Shown here piece after piece: positions 37,062-48,487 of a stretch of DNA of 64,000 nt. Position 1 is the stretch's first letter; the number at the start of each line of letters is the position of its first letter. The DNA is from Mucor racemosus. Lineage: Eukaryota; Mucoromycota; Mucoromycetes; Mucorales; Mucoraceae. Made by a program: the position numbers and the translations under genes. The stretch is taken from positions 1,674,001 to 1,738,000 of the forward strand of contig JAPEHQ010000002.1 in the NCBI GenBank assembly GCA_027405735.1, in the 5' to 3' direction. A model generated the notes under the pieces. It made no database searches. It saw nothing but the letters and a program-made list of their open reading frames with translations, and had not been told where the DNA came from.

Positions 37062-40000
37062 TAGGAATGGGCTTCGATTCGAGTTTGAATCGAGTTTTAA
37101 CGGAAACGGCTATTCGATTCGAGTTGGAAAACGGTCCGTTTTTTTTGTAACTCAGATAAATAACGGGGTGGAAGCAAGTATCGGGTCGTCTTGAGCAGAC
37201 CGTTATAATATCAGCTTTGACAAATTAATATACATATATGAAATCATGCATCGATATTTATTTCATGAATTTAACAACTAAAAAAACTAATTAAGGCACA
37301 TGATTTTACATTACACCTTGGTAAATAATTCACTTTGCCAACAAGTTAGCAACACAATTTTTTCTCCAGTATCTGGATGCAGCTTGGCTCTTGTATTATT
37401 TATGACATATTTCGCTTGTGAGAATAGCCTTTCGGCAGGGACGCTTGTAGCAGGAATAGATAAATATTTTTTAGCAAATAATGATAGTGTTGGAAAAAGA
37501 TTTTCATGCTGCTTCCAAAATTTTAGGGGCAAGGTCGCATATTTTTTTCCAAGTTCCATGTTGGTTATGGCAACTTCGTCTTCATCGTTAGTGTCATCGT
37601 CATCATCATCTATTGTGTTTTATATAAATGCTCCATTAGTAAATGTTATCAAAATTACATAAATGACAGCTTTACCATTTTGCAATTTATATCTGCGCAA
37701 TTTCAGCTTCGACTTGTACTCTTTTCTGTGGTCAATGTCAAGGTACCTTTTCAAATCAGCATTTGTTTCAACATAATGTTTGATTATGTCAACATTTCCT
37801 TCGTACAACTGAACCTTTTTATATCTTTCATCTTCTTGTGATCTAGATGGTCGAGTTGAGCCAACTATATCTTCATCATCAGAAGTATTATAAGAAGAAT
37901 CGGAAGAGTCAATACTATCAATGTCCATAATTGTTGATGTCGATGGGCCTGATGCAAAAAATGTTATATATCAGTAATGTAAATCAAAATACAGAACAGA
38001 TATGAATTACCTGCTTCATTTCCATAGATCATTCTGTACATCACTGTTTTGCTACTACTACTACCATCTAGTTCTCTAGCATAATACTTTTCTAAAAATG
38101 AGGAAAATGATTCCTTGCAAACAGCTATTTGTTCATCAATTATATTTTTCTCCCATTTTTGATCTTTCCTAAAATAATAAAAATAATAAGCATCATCAGC
38201 TACAAGAAAGATAAAAGTAGTACCAGTATGAAAACTTCAGACTCGGGTCAACCAAGGTGGAATTTGCATAAACACTTGTTAAATCAGTCTTAGAATAGTA
38301 CTTCGATAGCTTATCCTTGCAACACTGAATAGCGTCTGCCAAATGTGGGTTTTTTTCTTGAAATGCGTCCAATTGGTCAAATAAACGGTTAAATAAAACG
38401 ATTGTTTTATTAATAGTTGTATATCTGGAGAAGTTAATTAGTACTGTATGGTATACTATTTTTATAAAAGCTGTAATATTGCTACTTACTGCTGACTTGA
38501 GAGCCAAACTGTTATTTTTTCGAATTTTGTCAATACTTCGTTAACAATAGTAATATACTGGATTTGCTCATCATTTAAACTACAGTTTTCACGTATATCG
38601 TCGTCTGAATTCACTGTCAGTCTATATGCTTCTCTTACTACCAAGAACCGATCTATCATATGTTTTGTAGAGTGCCATCTCGTAGAACAGTCGACTATTA
38701 TTGCTAAATCAGGCAGTTTTAATATCTTCTTATTTGATTCAAAGACACATGTCAATTGGTTAGAAAGTTTGATTTTAGCGCAACCTTTACGAAGCCTATC
38801 AATGGGATTATTACCCTCGGCACCACTTTTGTTTATCTGGATGGTTTTAGATCCAATTAATTCAATAAATAATTTCATGTAATTAATCAAATACTTACAT
38901 CTTCCATAACAGCTTCCATGTTTGCGCTATCATTTGGTGCTTTTGCTTTTAGCCCTTTTTCAATTAAATCGTGGCATACAATGTTGATTACGTGCGCAAA
39001 ACAGGAAATCATGTTTTCCTTCTTTTTGAAATTGAAAGACTCATCATCTTCTGCTACCTTTTCAATATATTCTCCCATTGATCCATTATTTGATGCATTA
39101 TCGGTTGTTATGCAGAATAATTTGTTTTTGATGCCATAGTCATCCAACACTGCAAGGAATAATTTTCCAAGATCTTTTCCTTTTTATGAATGTCAGTATC
39201 AAAACAAATCAACATTTATGAATTGTATAAATTGGTGCATACCCGAATGAGAAGCATTTTTCATGTATTTAATAGCAATTGTTATTTGTTGCGGCTGCCA
39301 ATTTTTGTCGATGTAATGTGCTGTTATTCCCATGAAGTACTTGTCTACGTTGCATCATTAAATAAAGTCAGTAATGAAGAAAGTATATGTAGTACTTTTT
39401 ACTCACTAGTATCACTCTTCCACAAATCAGTTGTAAAATTTAAGAATTCTTGCTCTTGCAGAGTGGTTTTAATTATTTCCTTTTGATCCAAGTATTTTTG
39501 AATAAGCAAATCCTTCAATTTATTTTTCTTGGGAGGTATCAGTATTGGATCGTACGATTTTGAGCCATCATTTCCACTATTTCTGCTGCTGAATTGAATA
39601 AGCTTTTCCAAAGTAATTTTTTTTTCAGAAAAATTTATTGTCAATCTATTAGCTATAATGAAATCAGTAAATAGTTTAAGAAAAGCTTCTCTTGTATGGG
39701 GCTCCTCATCGATTGTATCAATTTCGTCTTGTTCTTTTTGATATCTGTCCAGATGAGGCTTATTTTCTTGCGTGAGACAGCTTTGAACAAAATCATAGTT
39801 ATAAATCTCTTTTTCTCTGTCTGTTTTATCTTCCCAATCAGTAATTTGTTCTTTCGAAAACGTCAATAATTTAAGAATTATATTATCTAACGTGCAATGT
39901 AACATGTTAATGAATGCGAATTTATGATTGATTGATAAAATAATACTCACGTCTGGATTCAGTAAGATTAAAATGTTTGTTTTCAAGATGTTTTCGAAAG

Positions 40001-41212
40001 CTTGTACTTGATCCTTTTGAACTAGAAAATTTTTCGAAGCATTCTCCTTTTCTTCTCTTTACAGTACAATGTATAAAATCATCAACTCTCATTCCATAAC
40101 CATATATATTCCACCATTTCCAAGCCCGGTGCACTTTGTTGTCATAATTTGCTGCCTCCCTCCTGTCACTTCCACACCATGGTATATCATGCTCCTTTCC
40201 TGTTACTTCTGACCTTATCGATATTCTGCTTGTCCTATTATGCCGCCTAATTTCTTCTAGCCCTTCAAAAGGTAAACTACCTCTAAATCTGTCAGTTAAA
40301 GATGCAGTAGTTGAAGAAGTTCCCATAGATGAATAGGAAGAAACACGTTGGATAAGGCTTGGAATTGAAAAAGGATCATGGCTATCATGAGGCTGTTCAC
40401 TCATTTCTTTTATTTATAATAAAAATGTTTAGATGAACAAAAAATTAAGGAACTCAACCTCAAATATAGAGTAGCTTATATATACAAAAAATTAGAAAAC
40501 TTTTACTTTATTGTATGTAAACATTACGTCAAAAAATCACTCTCACTCATGGCATACAATTTATAAATGGTAATGACTTGCGCGGTAATAATGTTGTTAC
40601 AGAAGCACGTTTTCATTCAAAATAACGAGTATATGTATAAAGTATACATGAAATAAAAGACAAGCAAGCATGATCTATCAGAATCAGAAATTACCAAATT
40701 ACCTATTTAGAACCTTTGTCAAACCATGATGTTTAATAGCGCAAATCAGACAATGCTACATTCCATGCTTCTATCATCACGCTACAATTAAAGTATAAAA
40801 GCATGGTTCAATTACAGTATATTCATACGATATTCATATGTTTATTCTAATTACATTACCATTCAAATTGAATACACTCATTCAATTAGTACATAAACTC
40901 TCTTTATAAGCTCATAATTAAACAGTATTTTTTTTTATTTTTTGCATGATTTCATACGTTTATCTTTCAAATTTCAATAAATCAGAGCATTTTTAAATCA
41001 CCCTTCGTCAAATTATACGTTAATGTACGTATATTTGATTATTTCACAATTTCACATATTTTTTGAAAGCCAAAACTCGAATCCCACTTTCGAGTTTAGG
41101 TGACACGAAAAAAAAAACTCGAATACCCCCATCCGAGTCTGCATAAAAAACGGCCCGTTATAACAGTCAAACTCGGTTGACCATAATACGATACGTTGGG
41201 TGTGAAATCCTA
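37062..41212 (-). mobile_element. hAT DNA transposon, apparently complete (4.15 kb)
   Basis: Flanked by an exact 8-bp target duplication, CTTTGGAT (37,054-37,061 and 41,213-41,220), the length diagnostic of hAT elements. The ends are short imperfect inverted repeats starting TAGGA (TAGGAATGGGC left, TAGGATTTCACACCC as the complement of the right end). Both subterminal regions carry repeated ACTCGAA/TTCGAGT words (37,075-37,130 and 41,070-41,180), likely transposase-binding sites. It encodes an intron-containing transposase on the minus strand. It sits inside a solo LTR of family A. Confidence 0.93.
37311..40404 (-). CDS. hAT transposase with BED-like finger and C-terminal dimerisation domain
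   Basis: A multi-exon gene read from 40404 (MSEQPHDSHDP). Introns seen include 39949-39889 (donor GTGAGT), about 39406-39346, and 39242-39180. Features in order: a BED-like N-terminal finger (C-x8-C ... H-x4-H in CTVKRRKGEC and HLENKH); FLNFTTDLWKSD; FMGITAHYIDKNWQ; the signature FCITTDNASNNGSM; IISCFAHVINIVCHDLIEKG-type helix; TRWHSTKHMIDRF; and the hATC dimerisation block SIPATSVPAERLFSQAKYVI at the C-terminus, stop at 37311. The conserved Asp residues of TTDLW and TDNASNN are intact and no frame disruption was found in the exons read, so it may be active. Confidence 0.88.
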
Positions 41213-42416
41213 CTTTGGATATATTGTTAATAAAAAATGTAATATTCTGGCAGGATTATTCATTAGACTCTTCTGACATTTCAACAATAACTATATAAAC
41301 CCACATTTAATTCATTCTAATAAACAGTACTTTTTACGTTGATTTTAGTTTACAAAGTCTCGATAAATCAAAATTCGTTGCTTTTTCCTTAGAAATTGAG
41401 TCTCACTTTTCATTCCTGCTCTACTTTTTTTTTCATTAAATAACACCAAGAAAAAAATATATGCCAATGTACCTGAGATGTTCTAGTTTAATTCCAAAAC
41501 GCGTATCCAAAATTATCCTATTTTTTGCAGTTGGTATTAATTTTTCAGTGCTAATGTTTCAGATTTTTTACGCGTGTTTACTGCTAAAGGATTGAAAACT
41601 TTGAGGCTTCATATCTCTGGAAAAAATTAAGCTATACAAACACTTTTGAATAATAAAACTTACTTGTTTTGAAGTGCTCTATAACATATTTGAATATAAA
41701 AAAATTCTGAGCACTTTTATTTTTTTTTCATTTTTTTGGGTATTCCTATAGTAGGTTTCAAAATATTGGTTAAATTGAACAACATTTTTTTTGCATTCAT
41801 GTCATTACGCTCGTTAAGCTCTCTCGGACCCAATTTAGGGGTTTTCAAAATATTAATTTTTCGTGGAGATATCCTCAAAAATGTGTACAAAAAGGTACCT
41901 CCATTTCTAGCTTCCATTTTTCCCTTATATACCCTCTTCCTAAATTCTGAATCTGAAAAAATTTGAACAAAAATCTCGTTTTCTCTACGGAAAATGCAGC
42001 TAAAAGATTTTACAATAGCTTGGTCGATAGATACTGCTGTTGCGCATTTGGCCAATTACTTATATTTTAAATATGCTTATAAAAAGTGATGTATATCTTC
42101 AAAAAACCTTCAAAATTTCAATTGCATTTTACGCAAAATTTAATGTGAAATGTTTTTCTGATTTTTATTTAGATGTATGCAAAATTTAAAACTGTACAAA
42201 AACTATTTAATATACTAGGTCAACTTACTTTGCAGTTCATGAGCAATTGAATGATTTTGTTTTTTTCATCATTTTTCGTCCATTTTTTAAAATAAATTTT
42301 GGAACCCAGTTATCTTAAGCTGTAAGATGTGATATCGACTATTATTTTGATTATCTCGATGAAAAATCAATATTTTTCGCTGAAACAAAAAATGCCGCGT
42401 AGCAATAAATTAGACC

Positions 42417-42661
42417 TGTTATGTCAATATCATATCCTAGGTCGCACATTCAAGGTCGCAGTCAATATTCGGTATTATAGTAAATCAACAGGTGTACACG
42501 TTGATTCACATGCGTCTTAGTAAATTGGTGTAATGTTCTTAGATAGTAATTCTGTGTAATAGTTATAATGAAAAGTATATAAATACATCCTCTGGATGTA
42601 TTGTTAATAAAAAGTGTAATATTTTGGCAAGATTATTTCTTAAGACCGTTTTGACATTTCA
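42417..42661 (+). mobile_element. 5' LTR of Ty3/gypsy element
   Basis: 245 bp, TGTTATGTCA...TGACATTTCA, preceded by the target duplicate AGACC (42,412-42,416). It contains a TATA-like GTATATAAATAC about 90 bp from its end and AATAAAAAG further on. It appears identical to the 3' LTR on reading base by base. Confidence 0.95.
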
Positions 42662-42726
42662 TTTTTTTAATCTACCTAAAAACTTCTATTATACTCTAAA
42701 CAACTCATACTATTTTACTTTTTAAA

Positions 42727-45700
42727 ATGAGCAACAACACTACTATTAAACAAGCTACTGGTACCTCTGCTACCAAGGCTCGTCAGCCTGCTACTGGTAC
42801 TACTTCTCAATCTGTATCTTTGGATATGGATTTTGATCTTGGTTCATCTTTGTCTTCGGGACAAGATGTAAATGATGCATTGAGCAATGATGCTCTGCAT
42901 GATAACTATAATACTTGTAGCGAAGACGCTCGTATTACCAAGGAATTGAGCGATGACGCTCTTTCTATGGATGATGATACTATCATGAGTGATAGTGAAC
43001 TTGATCTTGACCATGGTGTTCAAGAAGTTACTTTCCTAGGAAAGGAACATCAAGTGAAGTTGTTGAATGAAATCAAACAACTGCGAGTTCAGTTGTATAA
43101 TGCAACTGCATTATCAATTAAGCATATTGATAATGGTACTCTAGCCTCAAAGGCAAGTGCCTTGAAACGTCAGTTAAAACTGGTAAAAGAGAATTATGAT
43201 CTTTTATTTGATGAAAGTACCATGATGGGTACTGCCACGGGTGAATCATCGTTAGTTCCTTCTGACACTCCATTTTTACAATGGAAAGGACATAAGTTTA
43301 ATACCAAGAAATTCATTTTTCAAAGTATGGACGCATGTTTGACTCAGTTCGAAGATGTATTGGAATCTCGTTCAATTTCAGTTGAAGCAAACTGGAAAAG
43401 AATCATAAAGCCCAAAATGTCGACTGGGATGGCTTCTTGGACTCGTGAAGTAATCGAGAGATACCCTAGTATTTCTTGGGGTCAATTTAAGTCCAAGTTG
43501 AAGGCTAAGTATAGTCCTTCTGAGGCTGAGGAAAAGAAAGCTGCTCTCAACAAATTGAAAAATTTGAAATTGGAGAAATGTGAAAGCTTAGAAGTCTATA
43601 TCGACAAGTTTACAACGTTGAAAGACTTGGCTGGTGTTACTGAGAACACTAGTTTGACTGATTATTTGTTGAAGGGTCTTGATGTGGATTTGTATAGTCC
43701 TGTATCATTGAATATTTCTCAATCGAGAGATAAAGAGAAGGATACTTTGGATTATGCAATCTCTCAGCTTCGAAGTGTTTACGATTTGTTGCGTCGTGAT
43801 AGTTATTACCGAGAGGAAAAGCACAGAAAAGAAGAAGAACTGACCCAGAGAATAATTAGGCAGTTGAAGCAACAAGGTGGCCATTATGGTTCATCTTCTC
43901 GTGGTGGTTACAATGGTAATCATAATGCTGGTAATCGTATTGGTAAACAATACAATGGTTTTGCAAAAAAGCCAGTAAGAAGAGCTGGTAAATTCCATAC
44001 CAAACAAAAAGCAAATAATGGTGGTGATACACCAAAATGCTTTGATTGTGGATTTACTCCCTTCACGTATGCGCACAAAGCAGTGTGCAAGAAGAATACC
44101 AAGAACACTGTTCATGGGAAAAAGAAGAAGTCTATCGTGCCTACTCCTTCTCGTGTTACTGAAGACACTGATGATTCATCTGATGATGAAAGTGACCAAC
44201 ATTTTGCTGTGGCCACTATTGCTGCCCCAAAGAAAAAGGGAAAAGAAGTATCTCAAATGGATACCGATAGTGAATGTAAGCAATTTGATAGTGATTATTT
44301 TAGGAAGATGCCTAATAATAATATGAATACTAATGGTCTTCTTTATTTACCTGTTATTTTAGAAACAAGCGCTGGCATCAAGGTCAACACTTGGTTTTTG
44401 TTGGATACTGGTTGCACGTTTAGTGCAATTTCACCACAATTAGTTTCTTTTCTAAATTTAAATATTTGTAATAAAAATGGTATTATTAAATTGGCACAAA
44501 ATAACAGTGTAGTAGATCGTAAGGGTCAAACTGAAGAAGAGCTTATAATTAATTATGGTTCTAAAATTGTTCATTCAAAATTTGAAGTTTTTGATTTATT
44601 TGACGATGTCCATTGTGTATTTGGAATGGATTTATTGTATAAAGTTGGTATTACGTTAGGTAATATTGCAGCAGATTGGTCAGATCGTGTTGGTTATGAA
44701 ATACCAAAGATTGAACCCAATCCTTATAAACCAAATGAAGATCCTTATGGATCTGAAGAAGAACGTAAAATTATGATGAACGAATTACAACCATTTATTG
44801 ATGCAAATACTAGTATTAGTCCTAAAGCATATTGTAATATTCCTGGTAGTGAAATTACATTGCCCATAAAGAAAGATACTCCACTTGCGAATACATGTCG
44901 TAGACAATTTCCAATTGCTGAAGCATTGCGACCTGTTATTCAAAAACAAGTTGAAAAATGGCGAGAAAATGGTGTGATTAAAAGAGCAAAACCTAATACA
45001 CCTCATAATTCTCCAATTTTTACTGTACGAAAGAAAAATAGTGATGGTGAATACACTGGAAAAGAGCACCGTGTGGTAATTGATTGTCGTTTGATAAATA
45101 ATGCATTAGATCCTGAGAAACTTGAACGTTTCCCATTGCCCTTGATAAGTGATTTGCATCGTAAGATGTCGAAGCATTCGCTCTATACTGTCATTGACTT
45201 ATCGCAATGTTTCCATGCATTTAAAATATCCAGATCGTCAAGATCGTATTTGACGTTCACTGATATGGAGGGATTGACGTGGTCCTTCTCTCACTGCCCG
45301 TACGGATTGACTATGGTCTCATCGCACGCACAAAAAATACTTTCTAATTTGTTTGCTGATATCAGTGATACTACCACTCACTTTATAGATGATGTCACTA
45401 TACATACTGAAAACGACCTGAAAAAGCATACAGAACTAGTTAAAATCGTTATCGATCGCTTGACTAAAGCAAACTTACGTATAAATACTGAAAAATTGCA
45501 TATTGCGCAAAAGAGCATTTATATATTGGGTTTCTGCTTATCTAGTGAGGGTTTAGCATTAGATCCTCGAAAGGTTTCAAATGTTTTGGATTGGGAACCT
45601 ACCGTTAAAAGTAGCCGTGAATTGAGTTCACGTTTAGGATTGATTAACTTTTTTCGTTCTAATTTGCCACGCTTGTCGATGTTGACAGCACCACTAGATA

Positions 45701-47937
45701 AATTGAGAAATGCACCTGATATTACTAAAGTATGGACACCAGAACATACTAAATTAATGAAGCAATTGCAAGAATTATTAGTCAGCTCAGCAGTGTTGAG
45801 TGTGCCTAACTTACATTATCCAATCTGTGTTGTTACAGATAGTTCTGCCTATGCAATTGGCGCTGCAATGTATCAAGTTATTGGTAATAAAATAAAATAT
45901 CTTGGTTTTATTGCACGCAGTTTGAGTCCATCAGAGCAAAGATGGGGAAGTTCCAAACGAGAATTAGCTGCAGTTGTCTATGCATTTAAAAAGTTTCATC
46001 AATGGTTGTATGGAAGACGATTCCATCTCTTTGTGGATAATCGTGGTATTTTATTTCTACATTCGCAACCTAAATTGGATCGAATGGTTGAGAACTATTA
46101 TGATACAATTTTTGAAATGGATTTTGATATTACCTTTTGTAGTGGTATTAACAATATCTTGGCTGATACCTTATCGCGTCTTTTCTGGCCATACAATACG
46201 CTGGTGGAGAGTGGTGATAAGCGTTTAATTAAAAATCATGTTAATGAAAAGAATTTAGTTAAACAAGATATTGATACAAAGGTTAAAGGAAAGAGAAAAC
46301 ATGTAGTAGACAATGTAGTAGAAGAAAAGAAAAAGAGGAAATTACATGTTGTGAATAAGGGGAAAGATAAACTTAAGGAAGCACATGATAACCTTATTGC
46401 ATGCGATACTTCCGTTATCTCCGGATCACCAAAAGTAATCATTCCGAGGGAAACCTCTGATCTTTTTAACAACGCTAAATTGACAGCGTATGTAAACAAA
46501 TTGAAGAATAAGAACGAAGAGTTATTATTCTGCGTTAGTCATTTAGATGTTTATGAAACGCCTGCAAGTGATGAAGAAAAACAAAATATATTAGAAAAAA
46601 CACATTTACTTGGGCATTTCGGTATTCATGCAATGGAGCAAGTTATACACCAAGATTTGAATATGCATTGGAAAGGCTTAAGGGAAGATATTACGAAATA
46701 TATATCAAATTGCCATAAATGCAGACAGTTCAATTTAGCTAAGCATGTCTACCATCCACCAAAGCAAGAAGCTCCTGAAGGGATAATGGATCATGTTGTA
46801 TTTGATCTAGGTGGATTTGATTGCACTACACCAAGGGGAAATAATTTTATATTAGTAGTGCTAGATCTATTCTCGAGATTTATTATCTTACGTGCAATTC
46901 CAGATAAATCAGCTACTACTGTTGCAAAGGAATTGGTATCTATCTTTTCATTGTTCGGCTACCCACGTATCGTTGGTCATGATCGAGGTGCAGAATTCCA
47001 TAATAAATTACTTGAAAAGATACTTAAACATGCTGAGGTTGAGAATAGAGCAAGTTTACCATTTACGCCCCAAGGTAATAGTTGCTGTGAAGCTGCAGTA
47101 AAGTCTGCAAAAACAATAATTATAAAGATGTTGGAAGGTCGTAGCAAAGATTGGGATTTGTACCTTAATGGAACAGCATTAAGTTTAAATGTACATAGAT
47201 CTAGACTGCATGGGATGATGCCATTCATGGTAATGTTTCATAGAGCACCTAATGAATTTAAGGATTATCGAGGAGATAAACCTACACTTCATGAAAGAGA
47301 AATCGATGTGGAAGCATTTAAAAAGAAGCTCGATTTAATTGATAGAATTATTGTTCCAGCAATTAGAGACCAAATACTAAAGACACAGGATAAGGATAGT
47401 AGTTACTTTAGAAAGAGACATAGAATCTTGGAGAAACCTTATCCAATTGGATCTACTGTAATGATCAAGAATATAGAAAATAAGAATAGGAAAACTGATC
47501 CTAACTATGAAGGCCCATTTTATATACATGGAATAACTAAAAATGGAAGCTATATTCTTACTGATAAAACTGATACATTCTTAGCTAGAGATGTACCTAC
47601 ACAACAGATCAAGTTGATCAGCACGAATGATGCAAAGGAAGATAACTCAGATGTGTATGAAGTACAAGCTATTATAAAGCATAGAGGTACTCCACCCAAT
47701 TACGAATATTTAGTAAGATGGAAGAATTTCACAGAAGATCATGATTCTTGGGAACCACCAGCATCATTTGATTCTCCTGATGTTATTAAACATTATTGGG
47801 CGAGAGTAGATGCTAATACGCAATCTAATGGTAAGGGAAAGCAAGCTCCTAAATCAATTAATACAAGAAAGATTGCTACACGCGAGGAGAAGTCCAAGAA
47901 GAAGCGTGAAAGATTATTAGCAGAAGATACGATTTAA
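42727..47937 (+). CDS. Ty3/gypsy gag-pol polyprotein with chromodomain
   Basis: 1,736 aa in one frame, gag and pol fused without frameshift. Order: acidic N-terminus; gag capsid-like domain (about 180-350); unusual zinc knuckle CFDC-x8-H-x3-C (C438); aspartic protease LLDTGCTFSAIS (D560); reverse transcriptase with FIDDVTIH (886-893, Phe instead of the usual Tyr before IDD); RNase H (VVTDSSAYAIG, D1038); integrase HHCC finger (from H1293 to C1329 region); DDE core D1360, D1419, E1455, i.e. D-D-35-E; and chromodomain from about 1642 (YEVQAII, YLVRWKNF, DSWEP). The Tyr/Trp/Phe positions that read methylated histone H3 in related chromodomains are kept, so targeting to heterochromatin is likely by family analogy. 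Confidence 0.96.
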   Translation: MSNNTTIKQATGTSATKARQPATGTTSQSVSLDMDFDLGSSLSSGQDVNDALSNDALHDNYNTCSEDARITKELSDDALSMDDDTIMSDSELDLDHGVQEVTFLGKEHQVKLLNEIKQLRVQLYNATALSIKHIDNGTLASKASALKRQLKLVKENYDLLFDESTMMGTATGESSLVPSDTPFLQWKGHKFNTKKFIFQSMDACLTQFEDVLESRSISVEANWKRIIKPKMSTGMASWTREVIERYPSISWGQFKSKLKAKYSPSEAEEKKAALNKLKNLKLEKCESLEVYIDKFTTLKDLAGVTENTSLTDYLLKGLDVDLYSPVSLNISQSRDKEKDTLDYAISQLRSVYDLLRRDSYYREEKHRKEEELTQRIIRQLKQQGGHYGSSSRGGYNGNHNAGNRIGKQYNGFAKKPVRRAGKFHTKQKANNGGDTPKCFDCGFTPFTYAHKAVCKKNTKNTVHGKKKKSIVPTPSRVTEDTDDSSDDESDQHFAVATIAAPKKKGKEVSQMDTDSECKQFDSDYFRKMPNNNMNTNGLLYLPVILETSAGIKVNTWFLLDTGCTFSAISPQLVSFLNLNICNKNGIIKLAQNNSVVDRKGQTEEELIINYGSKIVHSKFEVFDLFDDVHCVFGMDLLYKVGITLGNIAADWSDRVGYEIPKIEPNPYKPNEDPYGSEEERKIMMNELQPFIDANTSISPKAYCNIPGSEITLPIKKDTPLANTCRRQFPIAEALRPVIQKQVEKWRENGVIKRAKPNTPHNSPIFTVRKKNSDGEYTGKEHRVVIDCRLINNALDPEKLERFPLPLISDLHRKMSKHSLYTVIDLSQCFHAFKISRSSRSYLTFTDMEGLTWSFSHCPYGLTMVSSHAQKILSNLFADISDTTTHFIDDVTIHTENDLKKHTELVKIVIDRLTKANLRINTEKLHIAQKSIYILGFCLSSEGLALDPRKVSNVLDWEPTVKSSRELSSRLGLINFFRSNLPRLSMLTAPLDKLRNAPDITKVWTPEHTKLMKQLQELLVSSAVLSVPNLHYPICVVTDSSAYAIGAAMYQVIGNKIKYLGFIARSLSPSEQRWGSSKRELAAVVYAFKKFHQWLYGRRFHLFVDNRGILFLHSQPKLDRMVENYYDTIFEMDFDITFCSGINNILADTLSRLFWPYNTLVESGDKRLIKNHVNEKNLVKQDIDTKVKGKRKHVVDNVVEEKKKRKLHVVNKGKDKLKEAHDNLIACDTSVISGSPKVIIPRETSDLFNNAKLTAYVNKLKNKNEELLFCVSHLDVYETPASDEEKQNILEKTHLLGHFGIHAMEQVIHQDLNMHWKGLREDITKYISNCHKCRQFNLAKHVYHPPKQEAPEGIMDHVVFDLGGFDCTTPRGNNFILVVLDLFSRFIILRAIPDKSATTVAKELVSIFSLFGYPRIVGHDRGAEFHNKLLEKILKHAEVENRASLPFTPQGNSCCEAAVKSAKTIIIKMLEGRSKDWDLYLNGTALSLNVHRSRLHGMMPFMVMFHRAPNEFKDYRGDKPTLHEREIDVEAFKKKLDLIDRIIVPAIRDQILKTQDKDSSYFRKRHRILEKPYPIGSTVMIKNIENKNRKTDPNYEGPFYIHGITKNGSYILTDKTDTFLARDVPTQQIKLISTNDAKEDNSDVYEVQAIIKHRGTPPNYEYLVRWKNFTEDHDSWEPPASFDSPDVIKHYWARVDANTQSNGKGKQAPKSINTRKIATREEKSKKKRERLLAEDTI

Positions 47938-48242
47938 ATGTTAGATGAAGGCTATACCTTTTCCTTTTAACATTTCCTTTTTGATCCCACTGGGTTTTTG
48001 GAATGTGAGGTTTTTAATGGTTGCCCCTGAATATCTAAATTGAAGTTTATATTATTGTACAACGAAGATCAATCAACAAGAAGTACATTATCATATATCA
48101 ACAATATTGCCGTTTTTATTTTTTTTTATTTTTTCTTTTTTTCACGTTATGTCAACCAACTTATACACAAATTACAATTACAACAAACTACAACAACTAT
48201 CACTATCTTTTATCACATAATGCTTATGTTGGTGTGGGATGG

Positions 48243-48487
48243 TGTTATGTCAATATCATATCCTAGGTCGCACATTCAAGGTCGCAGTCAATATTCGGTA
48301 TTATAGTAAATCAACAGGTGTACACGTTGATTCACATGCGTCTTAGTAAATTGGTGTAATGTTCTTAGATAGTAATTCTGTGTAATAGTTATAATGAAAA
48401 GTATATAAATACATCCTCTGGATGTATTGTTAATAAAAAGTGTAATATTTTGGCAAGATTATTTCTTAAGACCGTTTTGACATTTCA
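48243..48487 (+). mobile_element. 3' LTR of Ty3/gypsy element
   Basis: Copy of the 5' LTR, TG...CA, followed by the target duplicate AGACC (48,488-48,492). Directly preceded by the purine-biased GGTGTGGGATGG. Confidence 0.95.

Larger units (their letters stand above)
36881..41283 (+). mobile_element. Solo LTR of family A, split by a hAT insertion
   Basis: The left part, 36,881-37,061, starts TGTTATGTCAG. The right part, about 41,213-41,283, ends TCTGACATTTCA. Joined, with one copy of the 8-bp duplication removed, they give about 244 bp, the length of the family-A LTR. It differs from the 42,417 LTR at many positions, so it is an old insertion. The flanking pentamers (TAATG before, ACAAT after) do not match, so the target duplication is lost or the termini came from an ectopic recombination. 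Confidence 0.85.
42417..48487 (+). mobile_element. Full-length Ty3/gypsy chromovirus retrotransposon (6,071 bp)
   Basis: Two 245-bp LTRs, a 5-bp target duplication AGACC on both sides (42,412-42,416 and 48,488-48,492), and one uninterrupted gag-pol ORF with a C-terminal chromodomain. A purine-biased tract GGTGTGGGATGG directly before the 3' LTR is the likely polypurine primer. After the 5' LTR the sequence starts TTTTTTTAATCTACC, with no TGG, so a standard tRNA primer-binding site is not evident. Identical LTRs and an intact ORF point to very recent insertion. Confidence 0.96.

Noticed and set aside
42329..42520. 63-codon frame overlapping R1 and the 5' LTR
   Set aside because: It spans an insertion junction, so it cannot be an ancestral gene.
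43891..44326. Frames on both strands within the gag region
   Set aside because: Alternative-frame shadows of the intact gag-pol ORF.
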